Assembly: GCA_007449985.2 (NCBI GenBank)
Contig: VIIQ02000743.1
Location: forward strand, 310,001 to 374,000
Direction: 5' to 3'
Source of the DNA: Desmodesmus armatus
Lineage: Eukaryota; Chlorophyta; Chlorophyceae; Sphaeropleales; Scenedesmaceae
DNA: 64,000 nt
Shown here one piece after another: positions 1-21,777 of the stretch. Made by a program: the position numbers and the translations under genes. The stretch's first letter is position 1, and each line of letters opens with the position of its first letter. The notes beneath the pieces are model-generated. The model was not told the DNA's origin and did not search any database. It worked only from the letters and a program-made list of their open reading frames with translations.

Positions 1-3000
1 TTCAAAGGTTCAGCAGATCCAGATACTGGCGCATGAGTACAAGGTACAGGTGGCTGCGTGCAGTGAGCATGACCACGGGCCAGCAGCTCTCCCTCCAAGC
101 AGCACCAGCAACAGTACCGATGCAAAGTGGCCATCACACTCAAAGCGCTCTCCGTCACCTGCCGCCAAGCAGATGGGGTGTGTCACTGGCGCCATGCTGC
201 AAACAGCGCCCGCCACTTGCTTATCCTTTTGCCCCTGCTGTCACATGCAGATCCCTACCAAGATCGAGGTGTTTGTGGGCTTTGCAAATGGGGCTGCAGC
301 AGCAGCAGCGGGCGTGGATAGCACAGCAGCAGCAAGCGGTGGCAGCATGCGGCGCTTGGGCTACCTGTCGTTTGACAGCAACGAGCGCAGCAACCACCAG
401 GCACGTGAGCTCAAGAGCGTGCATGTGACAGTGGAGGCTGAGCTGGTGAGACTTGTGATACACCGCTGTCACGTCAACAAGCTCAACATATACAACCAGG
501 TGGGCCAGGCTGGCTGTGCATCATTACAGGCCCACCAACTGCTCGGTGTTACTGGCTTCCTCCCACTCGTGTGAGGGTACTGCCGCCGGATGACAGCCAC
601 CCACTGTTAACCCCAGCACCAGCATGGCCCTGCAGTTGGGGGGGCACTATGCATGCTTGCATGGTGTCTGGCAGAGCAGACAGCAGCGTACATGCATGCG
701 CACAGACACTCTGCCTCGTGCTACATATGATAACTGGTGCACACACATCGTAGTGCACTGAAGTACGGGAGGTTGCTGTATGCACATTTGGGAACATTTC
801 ATGCGCAAGTGCCCTGGCAAAATACCTTCATGCTGCCATGTGGTCTGGACATGCGAGCTTTGTAGCCCTCAATCTGTTGGCAATTGCCAGCAAGTGCAGC
901 GCCTGTAGATAGCAGCCAACAGCATGCACCAACATCTACACGTGTGTCTAGGACCCATTGTGCAACACGCATGCTGTGGTGTGCAGGTGGGCATCATAGC
1001 CCTCAACCTGATTGGTGAACCCCTGCGCCAAGCGCCTGAGGGGCCCCCGGGCTTCCTCGACACTGAGGGGCCCACCAGCCATGAGCTGCCTTACTACAAC
1101 AGGGCAGCAGGAGAGATGGCAGACCTGCAGCTGGACGTCCATGTCGACAGCACCACTGCGGCACGCATCAAGGTCAGACAGCAGGCTTGCTCCAGCGCTC
1201 ACAGCAGCAGAGCAGCACAGTGGCGGTAGCAGGACACACAGTACAGGGATGGGGAGTTTTGTTCTTATCGTGGCGTACAGCTGGTTGACACAGATGTCAG
1301 CCTATTTCTGGTTGAGTTGGCCTGACGCTGCTCTATGCAAGGGGTTTTGCGTCAAGGGTCAGCTAGCAGGTGATTGCGACGCACCTTTGTGTGTCATGTG
1401 TTGCCCACCAGCGTAGCATGCTACAAGCTGGAGTGGGCACTCTGTGAGTTTAGCCTGCCATGCTGTGCTGTGCTGTGCTTTGCTCCCTGTGCAGGAGCTT
1501 GCGCGCGCCAAGGATGCTGCTGTTGCTGCTGAGGACTATGATGAGGCCAAGCGGCTCAAGGCAGCCATCGAGCGGCTGAAGGTGGGTCCATGCTGGTTTA
1601 ATCGAGACCATCAACACGCCCGTGTGTACTGACAGCATACAGCTCACTGTTCACTGGCCTCGCGCCTGCTGAGATACGGCGTATGCATGCTTGCAGGGTT
1701 TGAAGTCTTCTCTTTGCATGCCCTATGTACCTGTGCTCTGTGCCAGTTTTGCAACTGGCTGAGCTGCAAGCTTGCTCTCCTGGGGGCCTCTTTGGGGGAA
1801 GATCATGCTGCAGTGTTTTGCGCTTGGAGCCATACCGCATTTTGTGCTTCGTCGCGTGCACAGTAACGTGCTTCGTGCGTTGTGCTCCCCCCCCCCCCCC
1901 CCCCGCATCACCTGCACTGTGTTCTGTCCTGTCCTGCACTCGCGTCCTGCAGGCCGTGGGCGGCAAGGTGGCGCAGCTGGAGGCTCGCAAGCGCCTTGCA
2001 GTGGAACGGGAGGACTATGACCTCGCCAAAGCCCTCAAAGCTGACATCGACAAGCTGCGGTCAGCAGGAGAGGCAGCAGCGCTGTCTAGGTCGCCAGGCC
2101 AGCAGCAGCGGCCCCCGCTGCCGCCGCCAGCAGCAGGGCGCCAGCAGCAGCGGCAGGGCTCGCAGCGGCTGCCGGGCGAGGGGAGCGAGGGTGCGGATAT
2201 GCCGCTGCAGCCGGAGCACAGCGAGGGCGCTGAGGCGGACGGGGAGTATGACAGCGGTGGGGCGGGGGCAGGGGGCGGCTATGCTGACCAGTACGACAAC
2301 TCTCTGCACACCTACCAAGCGTATGAGGACCGGCCAGCTGTTGCCAAAGCCTCATATGTTGGCAGGCCGGGGTCTGCCGGGTCGGAGGGCGCTGACGAGG
2401 GCGGCGGTGGGCTGCAGGATATGGACGATGAGTCACTCATCAAGGCGGACCCCTCGCGCGTGTCTGCAGCAGCTATGTTTGGCGGCGGCGGCGGGCAGCG
2501 CAGCAGCGCCGCAAGCAAGAAGGCGCTCGGCGCGCACGCCGGCAGTGCAGCGGGCGGCAGGGGTGCAGCTGGGCCGGGGTCCCTTGCGGCAGCGGCTGGC
2601 ATGCCGGCGGCGGCCAGCCGGCCTGCTGACGTGTGTGATGCAGACCCGCCTGACGGCTGGCCGTCGGACCTGCCTCCTCCGGAGCCGCTGGCCGCAGTGT
2701 CAGCTGCAGAGGCTGCCCCTGTGGTCGATGTGGGTGGGGAGTTTGTGGCTGCGGCATTTTTCAGCAAGAGCTGGCAGCTGCGGGACGCTGCTGCGGCATG
2801 GCTGGCGGACCTGACGAGCAATGGGCGGCTGTCAGGGGGTGGCCCTGAGCGGCGGGAGCTTGCGCGGGGGCTGGTACGGCTGGCTGTGAAGGGCCTGAAG
2901 GACAAAGTGCCGCAGGTGTACAGCAGCAGCTTGAGCTTGTTGCAGGTGAGGTGTGCACTCATTTTGGTGTTGCGGCTGCTTGTCGTCTTCCACCAGTGCT

Positions 3001-5688
3001 GGATTGGTCTTTTCACCTCCCCCTTGGTGGAGCACTGGTAGACACTGGTGCACATGCATCAGACAGCAGAAAATTGCTGGCATGCATTGCTACAGCTGGC
3101 CCCTCAGGTGACATGTCGCGCAAGGTGCATGAATGCGGCTTGTTCTTTGCAGCAGTCCTCAACCAGCAGCAGCCTGCATTACAGCTTCAGCATGCACGCA
3201 ACTGTGTGTCATGCCAGGCTCGCAGAGCAGACTCTTAGAGCATGGCGTGCTGTTGGTTCTGTCTTTGGCTGGATTGCCCCTGGTTCTCTTGTGCCTTGAA
3301 CTCATTTGTAAGGTGCTGTTGATGACTTTGCTGAGCGCCTTGATGTACTTGCGCACCTGTCGCGGTTGTGCCTGCAACACAGGCGCTGCTGACGGCGCTG
3401 GCCAGCAGCGGCAGCGGACGCGACGTGTGCCAAGCTGTGGAGACGGCGCTGCCAGTGCTGCTGGAGCGCCTGTCAGACAACAACAGCCGCCTGCGTGACA
3501 GCGCGCGGGACGCTCTGGTGGCGTTGGCGCAGGAACCAGAGGGCCGGGGGGCGCTGCGCATGCAGGCAACACACCTGTGCAGGTAAAGGTATCGGTTTGT
3601 TGTGTTTATTTTGTGATCGTGAGCAGTTCAAGTCCACTTGATCTCTCTGTCTCGTGCGTGCAGATGCTTTCATGCTCTCGCTCGGCCTTCGCTGTGGGTG
3701 CGCTGTTGCCTTTGTGCCTGTGCCGGGGCCCGCACGGCCAAATCGCAACGTCCACTGCTGCAACGGCTGAGTCTTTTTCAAACCCAACCTGTGTGCTCAC
3801 GACGCTGCTTATTTTCACCTTGCAGGGCCCCACGCAACCAGACTGCCTGGCGCCCGGTGCTGGCCATGCTGCAGCTGATGCAGGAGCTGGTGCCGCTGCT
3901 GGGGATTATCTCGTCTGGTGCTGGGGGTCGCAGCTCGTCGACCGACAGCAGCAGCGGTGGCTTCGATCTGCAGGTACGACACCAGGGTGCAACACGTTGC
4001 AGATGCTTTGCGCATGCGCAGTCACCAAGGAAGATCGTTTTGCAGATGCAATGTGCATGCGCACGCACGTTGATCACAGTCGATAACTCGTGTCTGAAGT
4101 CACCTCTTGTGTTGCTGATGTGGCTGATGAGCTCTGGTTGCAGGCCCCTGCCTGCACTGCACAGGCGCATGCAGGAGCTCATATCCTTTGTGTTTGTACA
4201 CACACAACCCACACTCTCACCCGTCAACTTAAACGTATGGCGTAGTAATCCTGCCTGCATCCATCTGTTGTTGACTGCTCGCGCAGGAGCTGATGGCGTA
4301 CGTGGGTGCCGCCTTTGGCAGCGCGAATGCAGAGGTGCGGGGGGCGGCACTGCGCGTGGCAGTGGTGGCTGCCGAGTCAGCGGGTGCTGCTCCTGTGAGG
4401 CGGCTGCTGCCCCAGGGCATTAACCCAAAGATGAAGGAGCAGGTGGAGCAAGCACTGGGGCTGGACCCCAGTGCACCTCAGTCTGCAGGTGAGCTGCTGC
4501 GCTGCTGCACACCTGTGCTGGGGTTATGAGTGGGACTGCTTCTTGGTGGCGTGCGTAGCACACCGGCTTCTGTGTAGCATCTACGCTTGGTGTGCTGATG
4601 CTACGTTCACGATGTGTAGATGCTGCTTGCCGGGCCCAGAAGAGCCCTTGTGCTGATGGGCATGATGCTGCATAGCAGTATACGATGGCAGGTGGAGTTT
4701 AAGCCTTATGCGTAGGGTGCATAGTGGGGCTGGGTGGATGCTCGCCACCAGAAGAGCAGTGTGTGTTGATGCTGACTGCTCCTGTGCATGTGCATGTCCC
4801 TGTCCGCCGCGCAGCTGCCCAACCCAGTCCAGCTGCTGGTAGGTCAAACAAGAGCATGGGCGGCACCAGCAGCAAGGCAGCCAGCAGGACCCCTGCCAGC
4901 GGCCACCCCAACCGCCAGGCTGCAGCTGCAGCCGGCGGTCAGCAGCAGCGGCCCAAACAGCAGCAGCAGCAGCAGGCGCCCCGGCAGCAGCAGCAGCAAC
5001 AACACCAGCAGCAGCACCACATGCAGCCGCCGCAGCATCAGGAGCAGCAGGTGCTTGCAGGGTTGGAAGCAGAGGACCCAGCACCGTTTGTGTCTGAGCT
5101 GACAGCTCGGGAGCAGCAGTACGGGCCTAACCACCCGGCTGTTGCTGAGAGCTGCAGCAACTTGGCCATCTTGTACAATCAGAAGGGGGACTACAACTCA
5201 GCACTGCCTCTGTATGAGCGTGCGCTGGCTATATATGAGGCCAACTATGGGCCAAACCACCAGGAGGTGGCCCACACACTCACAGACCTTGCAGTGCTGC
5301 ACCTTGAGCAGGTGGGTGGGGTGCTTGGAGGGGCGGTGTGGGGTCTAGGGAGAGGTGTTCTGTTGTAGTGTGGTCCGACAGTTTGCAGCAGATGGTGGCA
5401 GATGGTGTGCCATCGTGTGGACAAGGTGTTTGTTGGTGAGCATGGAATATGCATTGGATGCTGCAGGAATGGGCGGTTTGCACGGTGTCACCGGTGTCTG
5501 TAAGCACACGTCTGTAGCGGTAGCTGCCGTGCTGACAGTTGACTGTCCTGCTGTGACTTTGCTGCTTGCAGGGCCATGACGCAGTGGGGCGGCCACTGCT
5601 GGAGCGTGCCCTGCTCATTCAGGAGACAGCACTGGGCCCCGACCACCCGGATGTGATTGCCATACGGGATGTATTGAACAGCGAGTGA
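1..5688 (+). CDS. CEP104: CEP104/FAP256 ciliary-tip protein, 5' partial
   Basis: Exons: <1-43, 251-499, 987-1172, 1495-1581, 1953-2945, 3383-3582, 3826-3973, 4287-4488, 4815-5311, 5572-5688. All phases agree and give 906 visible residues with the N-terminus missing. The first exons match the CEP104 N-terminal jelly-roll (IPTKIEVFVG, RLGYLSFDSNERS, ARELKSV, NKLNIYNQVG). Two UVR-like coiled-coil motifs follow (EDYDEAKRLKAAIERLK, EDYDLAKALKADIDKLR), then a Gly/Ala/Gln-rich linker, then TOG-type helical repeats (exons 5-8, FFSKSWQLRDAAAAWL to LLPQGINPKMKEQVEQALG). CEP104 family members sit at ciliary plus-end tips and bind tubulin through TOG. The odd part is the C-terminus: a poly-Gln linker and two kinesin-light-chain-type TPRs (NYGPNHQEVAHTLTDLAVLH, LGPDHPDVIAIRDVL) where animal CEP104 has zinc fingers. 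The linker and first TPR share exon 9, so the fusion is not an exon-chaining guess. Confidence 0.92.
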
Positions 5689-6472
5689 CTGGCTGCCAGT
5701 CTCAGCTTGCTCAGCTGCAGTCACTGGTGCTAGGGCACCTTGTTGTGGATAGATTGGTGGCAGAGCCTGCAGCTGTGTATGTTGTTGCTGTGGCATGTTT
5801 GCATGCTCATGCTTGCTATCTGTGTTGTTGGGTCTCACTTCTGGTGCCTTTGAGGGGTCAGCCGCTTCCTGCTCAGCAGTGCTCCAGCAGCTGTTTCCTG
5901 GGTCTGTGACAAAGAAGCGTGCAGTGCTGTGCTATGCGGTGCGTAGGCACACAACCACAGGCCACATGGCGCACGGACATTTGTTGCAATGGTCTCCACA
6001 AATCTGTGTGCTGCAAGCAACTGTGGCAGCAACCTGGTGTGGGTGTGGTGGTCACACTGCGTGCCCCCAAACTCCGGTACACTCCTGTGCACATGCAACA
6101 GTGCTGCAGTCGTCCGGTCGCCTTGGTCACAGGCACTTGGTACCTGGTGGCAGACATCAAGAGCCTGCAGGTTGCAGGCGGTGGATGCTCCCCGTTTCCT
6201 TGGTTTGACTGGACCCTGTAATTTTGAATTTGAATGACAGCTCGGCTGTGCTGCACCAAATCTTCACCATGTCCCCACAGTCTGCAAGAGCACTGCTGAG
6301 ACCGACATATGCTGAGTAATTGGGCAGTTGACAGCGTGCTTGTGGCGGGACAGATATCGCACAGGGATCTCCGCTTCAAAGCAGCACACTCTCGTCGTAT
6401 TGAGACAGCACCGCGGACTCCACGTTGAGTACTTGGCAGTAGTTGCTGAAACCGTGTTAGAAGCCGTGCACA
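5689..6472. other. CEP104 3' flank and spacer
   Basis: No convincing coding exon is visible. A TGTAA motif, the usual green-algal polyadenylation signal, lies at 6217-6221 and could end the CEP104 transcript with a 3' UTR of about 530 nt. The remainder is probably the promoter of the next ORF. Confidence 0.4.
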
Positions 6473-7273
6473 GTGATGCGGTTGATCACTTCTGGAGCAG
6501 TTTTGGTGCACGTGCTGCTGCTCTTGACAGCAGCAAACACTCCGTCAGCACATGAAGCAGTCATGTTGGAGCCTGGAGGCTTTGAATACACTCCACATAC
6601 TTCCCATGCCGATGGCGTGATTGGTGGAGTCAATTTGACTTGCTTCAAGCTCTGCCAAGCAGGAACCCTTCCAGCAAGTGCCAAGCCAGCAGCAGCACAG
6701 CAGGCAGCAGGTAGAGCAAACGATGTGAGCCAGTTTGCCAGCACGTCAAAGGTGAAGCCTTCAGCTCCTCGTGATGCAGTGAGCAACCCCGGTACTACAG
6801 CTGCCAGCTCTGAGCCCACCAGCAGCACCACGCGCAGGCTGCTCATCAGCAACAGCACCACAAACAGCTCATCCACAAGCAACAGCACAGCAGCTGGTAC
6901 ACACAACGGCACAAGCAGCAGCTCCACCAGCGCCAGCCAACCGAGCACCAGCCTTGCCCCAGTCATGAGCTGTGCTGGCCTGGACCCACAAGCAGCATCT
7001 TTGCTGGCAGCTAGGTACAGGGGTTTCCAGGTACACTTGGCCTTGTCAGACTTTTTCGAGATCATCTATGCTTCAGGCAACCTCTGGTCTGCCGTTGTCG
7101 ACCTTTTGAAGCAAGGACTGGCAGGCCTGGCGACTGGGCACATCCAAGTCAACGCAGAGTCCATCCTGCTGTTCAACATGAACATCGCCTCCATCATTGC
7201 ATGGTGGGGTTCTGTGGTGCAGAATGTGCTGCTGCTTACTTCAGACGTTGTCAGGCCAACGCCACTGGAATGA
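6473..7273 (+). CDS. Small secreted Ser/Asn-rich protein, unknown function
   Basis: Intronless ORF of 266 aa. The first 25 residues form a classic signal peptide (MMRLITSGAVLVHVLLLLTA, small residues after). The middle (about residues 75-165) is low-complexity Ser/Thr/Asn/Ala with several N-glycosylation sequons and an RRLL dibasic motif (STTRRLLISNST). The last 90 residues are better ordered and hydrophobic (DFFEIIYASGNLWSAVVDLL, SILLFNMNIASIIAWW) and may form membrane-associated helices. I recognise no family. It lies downstream of CEP104 on the same strand with its own spacer, so it is probably an independent secreted or cell-wall-associated protein. Short downstream introns could have been missed. 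Confidence 0.5.
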   Translation: MMRLITSGAVLVHVLLLLTAANTPSAHEAVMLEPGGFEYTPHTSHADGVIGGVNLTCFKLCQAGTLPASAKPAAAQQAAGRANDVSQFASTSKVKPSAPRDAVSNPGTTAASSEPTSSTTRRLLISNSTTNSSSTSNSTAAGTHNGTSSSSTSASQPSTSLAPVMSCAGLDPQAASLLAARYRGFQVHLALSDFFEIIYASGNLWSAVVDLLKQGLAGLATGHIQVNAESILLFNMNIASIIAWWGSVVQNVLLLTSDVVRPTPLE

Positions 7274-9280
7274 CTGCCGATACAGAGGAGGACAGATGAG
7301 CAGTCGTGTGCTCCCCCGTTACGGCGTGGTCATCCTGCAGCAGTGTGTGCTGACAGCAGTCTGGGGCTCATGTGCTGGCAGCAGCTGTAGTAACCGACAA
7401 AATGTGCTGTGCTGGAACCTCATGGGTGTGTTTGTTCACAACACTTGTCTCATGGGCAGGACTTCATGAGCAAGTGCGAGACATCCGTCTTTTGTCACTG
7501 TGCCTATTATGAGGCATGCTGTTCCTGTTGGCACTGTGACTATCATGAGGCATGCTGTGCATATTCTGAGGGGCCCTCCAGCTCGGAGCTGGAAACAAGC
7601 ACTGGCTGGATTGTCATGTCAAGCCGCATCAGTGGTGTACAGCTGCATTGCATTGAGGGTATCTGGGTTGCTGAAGGGTCTTGTCCCTAATTTGAACTGC
7701 AGGACACATATACAGAGAGTGGGGCAGAGGGTGCAGGTTTCCATTGACACAAGCATGAGCTGCTTGCAAGCCTACATGCTTTGAAACTGTTCGTCATGAG
7801 TCATGTACTGTTACACCTGCACTGCAGTGACGGTCACTTGCAGAGTAGGTCAGCTCCATCTCCAGGGACAAGCACGATCACAACTTGCTGCTGCCAGTGG
7901 CATGTCCATGCAGGATGGAGTGCGTGTGGCTAGACGATTGTAACAAGTGTTTGTGTTGACCAACTGATTTGCGCTGTTTCTGCAATGGTACGGCTGCACC
8001 TTTAGCCTGTCAGTGACAGCCTACACTCGTTGACTACATGTACCAGCATAACAAATAGCATGTCATCAGCGATTAGAATATTGATTCACGCAATCAACAG
8101 ATAACAAAGCCAGAGTGAGTGTTTACCAGCGCAAGCCTCAAGTCAAGCTGCACCCATATTTCAGGGCTGCCTCACCCTGCTGACTTCCTCGAAACACTCA
8201 CACACTCAATGGTGGCTGCAACAACCACAAAAAACCAGATACAGCCACCAACATGCATAGCTTTGCTCCTTCCCGCCTGCTGAGGCCAGGCACATCTTGT
8301 CACCTTGATGCTGACTAGCTCTGCGGCTGCGCAGAGGTTTGCAGGCAACATGTGTCCTCGCCATAGTACCCTCAGCAACACATCAACTCAAACAGGGTGA
8401 GGCTGTACAATCTACAAGTTGTGACAAGTCCTGCAGACATCATAAGGCATCTGATCCGCAATGCACAAGCCTCAACCACAAGCCTTGACAATAAACTACG
8501 GCGTACACCGACACAAGCGTTGAAGCCAAATATGGCATACATCGATCAGGGGCCCAGGGTGCACCGGAAATGCATTGCGCCAGGGTGCACCAGTGATGCA
8601 CAGCGCAAGGTGCTGCTTGCACTGGCAAGAATCCCTCAGATGACACTTGACACCTCACGCACACAGCATAGAACTATTTACTAAAGATAAGGCTAAGCAG
8701 CCACTGGGCGGATCTGCACCACTGCACAGCACCCTGCAGCACCTGTAGTAGGTCTGACTTGGCCATGCAGGCGAAGGTATGGCTTGCACTGAAACCTGAG
8801 TACAGACTGGTGTTGCTTGATTGATGGGTGCACAAATTCATGTAACGTGAGCAAATTCCAAACAGGACTGAAACAAGTGCTTGTGGTGCAGCCCGCGTGG
8901 CGTGCAGGGCAGGGAAGAAGTAAATACACACAATGAGCCAGCCACCACCCCATGACAGCGCCAGCACAGAGGGTGCCATGCACAATGAGGGAGTTGGCCA
9001 GACACATACAAAGCATGGGCGTGCTTCTCAGCACAACAATGACACCATCCAAATCGCCCAATGCAGCCAGTGCTGAATTGGGCAGGGCAGCAGTGGATTG
9101 AGCGCCTGCTGGCAAGGAACTGAGTGCGCCAGAGGCAAGAACTGTGAGTGTCCGTCCAACGCCATGTGAGTGCACACGGCGTAGGATGGTGCTTCAAACC
9201 ACTGTTGCCAGCAGCATAAACGTAAACAATCAATGTCAGGACAAGAAACTGCAAGAACTGCAAGACAAACCCTCCACCAC
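7274..9280. other. Intergenic, no gene recognised
   Basis: No ORF here has family motifs, and splice-bounded exons with natural composition were not found. A short imperfect duplication (TATTATGAGGCATGCTGT then TATCATGAGGCATGCTGT) lies at about 7506-7558. The right part should contain the 3' UTR of the minus-strand transporter. Confidence 0.4.
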
Positions 9281-11322
9281 TCACACTGCTGGGTGCAGAG
9301 CCACAGACTTCAGGGGCGTGTCGCGGTCGCCAGTCAGCTGGTGCACGACAGCACGTGCAGCCGCGCTGTCGATGTCACTGGAAGACCCAGAGCTCCGCTG
9401 GCTGTGTGTGCTGACATCCTTCTCTGGGGCGTTGGCAGCACCAAACACCACCAAGCCACAGTCAGGTGCGCCTGTGCGCCGGTACAGGCGTGCACCTGAA
9501 GCGTTGATGCGCTTCTCCAGTGATCCAAAGCTGAGGGCCATGGCCATAGCAACGAAGATGGCGCCACCGATGATGTTGCCGATGGTGGCGGGGATCAGGT
9601 TCTTGACAATGAAGGTGCGCACGGAGATGGGGGCTCCCAGGCGCATGGCCAGTGGGATAACAAACATGTTGGCGATGCTGTGCTCGTACCTACACAACAC
9701 AAAACATGACGGGCACGGACACATGTCAGTGACAATGCCGTACGACACAGGGCCAGCCACAAGGTGCACTTATTTCTCCACACGCGCATGCAGTCATGCG
9801 ATGTTCAGCACCCAGTCACAACAGTGAGTTGCATGAGAGGGTAAAACAGCTGGCCAGCCTTGCAACAGTTGCCAGCTGCACAGACAGGCCAAGTTGGCCT
9901 GGCCAACCCTACAGCGAGTGCATCATGAGCCTGCATTTCCTTTGCAACGCCACTCACCCGCTGGTGACGAACGCAGAAATGGGGAACCAGATGCCCAGCA
10001 GCTTGCCAGTGACATCCTGTGCAGCATTGCCCTGCCACACTGCCATGCACACCAGCCAGTTACAGAGGATGCCCTTGGTCATGGTGGCATAGAAGCTGTA
10101 ACTGATCTTCTTCTTTGCAAGGTAGATGGGGAACTCAGCCCGGCCGTGGTCAAAGACATCACCCGTCACCATCAGGTGCACCAGCAGCAGGCAACCTGCG
10201 AAAGGGGGAAGTGAGAGCGCGGGGCATTGAGTGCTGCTGTGTGCGTGTGGATGCCAGCTCAAGGGCAGGTGCTGAATCATAGCGAGAGCGCACAGCGCAT
10301 TTCTGCTCCACGCCCGCATCTGATTTGCACGCTGCAAGCATACCTGCCTGAATGCAGATCAAAGCCCGAACCCGACTGCACCAGGAGGCAAAGCACTGGC
10401 ACTCACCGACCAGGTTGCTGAAGTAGGAAAGCCACACAACCCACAGTGCCTTGGCAGCTGTGGACTTGCGCTCAATGAAAGCTGCTGTCATGTAGGCGAT
10501 GTTGCTGGTGAACAAGCTGGCGCCGTTGATGACACACATGGACAGGCCCACAGGGAAACCGTAGGCTCCGAACAAGAGGTTGAACATGCCAGGGTTCTCT
10601 TTGCGTGTCTCCTCAGGTATCTGCAGGACAAACGGGGAGGGGTAGGCGGTTCAGCCACTCAGCTGCAAGGACTGGCACAAGCTGCTGCAGGTGTTGGCAC
10701 AAGCTGTTGCATGGGCTGGCACAAACTACTCAACAACTGATCAGCTGAACCGACACGGAGCCACCGCAGCAAGCACAAGCATCTTGGTCCACTGCTTCTT
10801 CTTGCAAAAAGTATCCCAGATCCCAGATCCGGCTGCGATGCTAACACCACAACATCCCAGGCTGTCACCCTGACTGACCTGGCCAGCAGCAATCATACAG
10901 GTGGCGAAACCAAAGCCAATGAAGGTACCGGCCATGATGCCCAGCACGGCCTCCTTCATCCAGGAGTTGCGGTGCTTGCCCTGGCCAGCATCAGCAATGT
11001 GCTCATATATCTCTGCTGGCGCCAAGCACAGGCTCTGATGGCTGTGGGTGTGGGACCCCTGCTGGGCCTGCTGCTGCAGAGGCTGCTGCTGCTCCACGTA
11101 GGGGTAGTCAATCTCCTTGGCCTTGGAGGGGTGCAGCAGGTCCATAGCTGCAGCGGAATCGCCGCGACGCTGCATATTCTGCTGCTTGGAGTCAAGACTC
11201 GTCAACCTTGCTGCACAGTCACCTGCACCCCACGGCGGCCCGAAGTTAGACATCAGCTTAGGGTACGATGTGTTTGGAGGAGCAGGGACCCCTACAGACG
11301 CTGATATCACGGCACATGGCAA
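9281..11322 (-). CDS. NAR1: Formate/nitrite transporter (FNT/NAR1 family)
   Basis: Four exons on the minus strand: 11322-10879, 10620-10407, 10195-9958, 9689-9281. Phases are consistent and give 434 aa. FNT hallmarks appear in order: MAGTFIGFGFATCMIAAGQ (first TM), FGAYGFPVGLSMCVINGASL with FTSNIAYMT (TM2 and pore loop), LWVVWLSYFSNLVGCLLLVH, WLVCMAVWQGNAAQDVTGK (TM4), GYEHSIANMF (the family EHSVANM signature) and IPATIGNIIGGAIFVAMAMA (last TM). In green algae NAR1 proteins carry nitrite, formate or bicarbonate across the plastid envelope or plasma membrane; which NAR1 subtype this is cannot be told here. The N-terminal 110 residues are poorly conserved and Gln-rich. An alternative in-frame start is at 11253 (MSNFGPPWG). 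The tail of about 80 residues is Ser/Ala-rich. Confidence 0.92.
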
Positions 11323-11948
11323 CCAGCATCGTGACCATCAAAAGTGACGAACCAGGGGCCCACCTGCGATATCACACGGTATCTGCTGTTGATCGACACA
11401 CTTAAGGACTGGTAAGGATGCTGAAAGGATGCTGATTCTCGCAGGTCGTGATCACGGAAGGTTTCGGAATTGAGCGGATGGGACAACTTACGTTGCTATA
11501 GAGCTTGTTCAGAAACAGCTGATGACTCCAAGGCTGGTGGACGTGCCCCTATAAAGCCCGGCGAAAGGCCTGAAACCTTTAGGGTTGGGAACCCTGGTCG
11601 GTGGAACACAACACAGCAGTACGAAGAAACATGATCTAAGCAATGGCCCATTGCGTGTTAGGGCTTTGGGCCCCAGCCAGCTGGCTAGCCTCCTGCTGTA
11701 CGGTTTGGCGCCAGTAAAACTGTGAGGTGTGGCTTGGCATCATCTCGTTGCCGTGGTGCCACCAGCTGTTGTGATCACATGAAATAGTTCATGAAAAGCT
11801 CTGTGTGTGCCATCATGCTGCTTGAGGAGGTCAAGACCACTTGCATGATCACGTCATGTCATCAGGCCCAGTCTGCCTTTCAGCCAACCCTTTTGGACTC
11901 TGGTTTGACACACGCAATGCCCCATCAGAAACAGTCTTTACAACCTTT
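11323..11948. other. Spacer between FNT promoter and TTLL9 3' end
   Basis: No coding exon was seen. It should hold the FNT 5' flank and the TTLL9 3' UTR. A minus-strand TGTAA motif lies at 11942-11938, only a few bases after the TTLL9 stop, which is unusually close for a poly(A) signal. Confidence 0.35.
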
Positions 11949-15736
<3,788 letters not shown>

Positions 15737-16267
15737 CTGCTAGCCAAATGCAGATCAAGCTGTCAGCACGGTAACCTCTTCCCTGCCATCTGCCAGGTCA
15801 ATTTCTGCAGTACTAGTCAACCCTCAGCAACACAGCATTGAGCCCAATCGAAGCCCGACAGGGCCATCTTTGAGGCATCGTTGTGACATTTTCGGGCTTA
15901 CCCAGAGCTAGTGCCACAAGAATGACGTGAGGGGGACACACATCTTTCAAAAACTGCCTCCTCCTGTTTTGGCCACGTGGCTGCAGTAGAGTAGCTACCT
16001 GCATACTTTAAGGCAATCCATTGCATATTCGGGTCTCCCCACCACTCCGCCTCCCCCCATCAAGCCAACTTCACCTCGCCAAGTTGCTATAACACCTTCA
16101 TCACTCCTACTCGCGGCCCCCATGCGTCAATCAGTCCAAAGCAAGATGCCGACTTGAGTTCCTGTCACTGAGCGGTGCTGGCAGCGTCCTCAGGCCCAGG
16201 TCACCTGCTGCTCAGCAGCACGCTGCTGCAGAAGCTTAGCACAGTCTCAACAGGCCCAGTCTGCTGC
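15737..16267. promoter_or_regulatory. Bidirectional promoter between TTLL9 and katanin p60
   Basis: About 530 bp separate the minus-strand TTLL9 ATG (15736) from the plus-strand katanin ATG (16268). No ORF with family motifs occupies it. Both 5' UTRs and any shared cilium-gene control sites must lie here. I looked for a palindromic RFX X-box and found no convincing one. A stretch with pyrimidine-rich runs lies near 16040-16110. Confidence 0.55.

Positions 16268-21777
<5,510 letters not shown>

Noticed and set aside
15813..16004. Minus-strand ORF as a 5' exon of TTLL9
   Set aside because: The ATG at 15736 directly precedes the conserved block and no donor links the ORF in phase.
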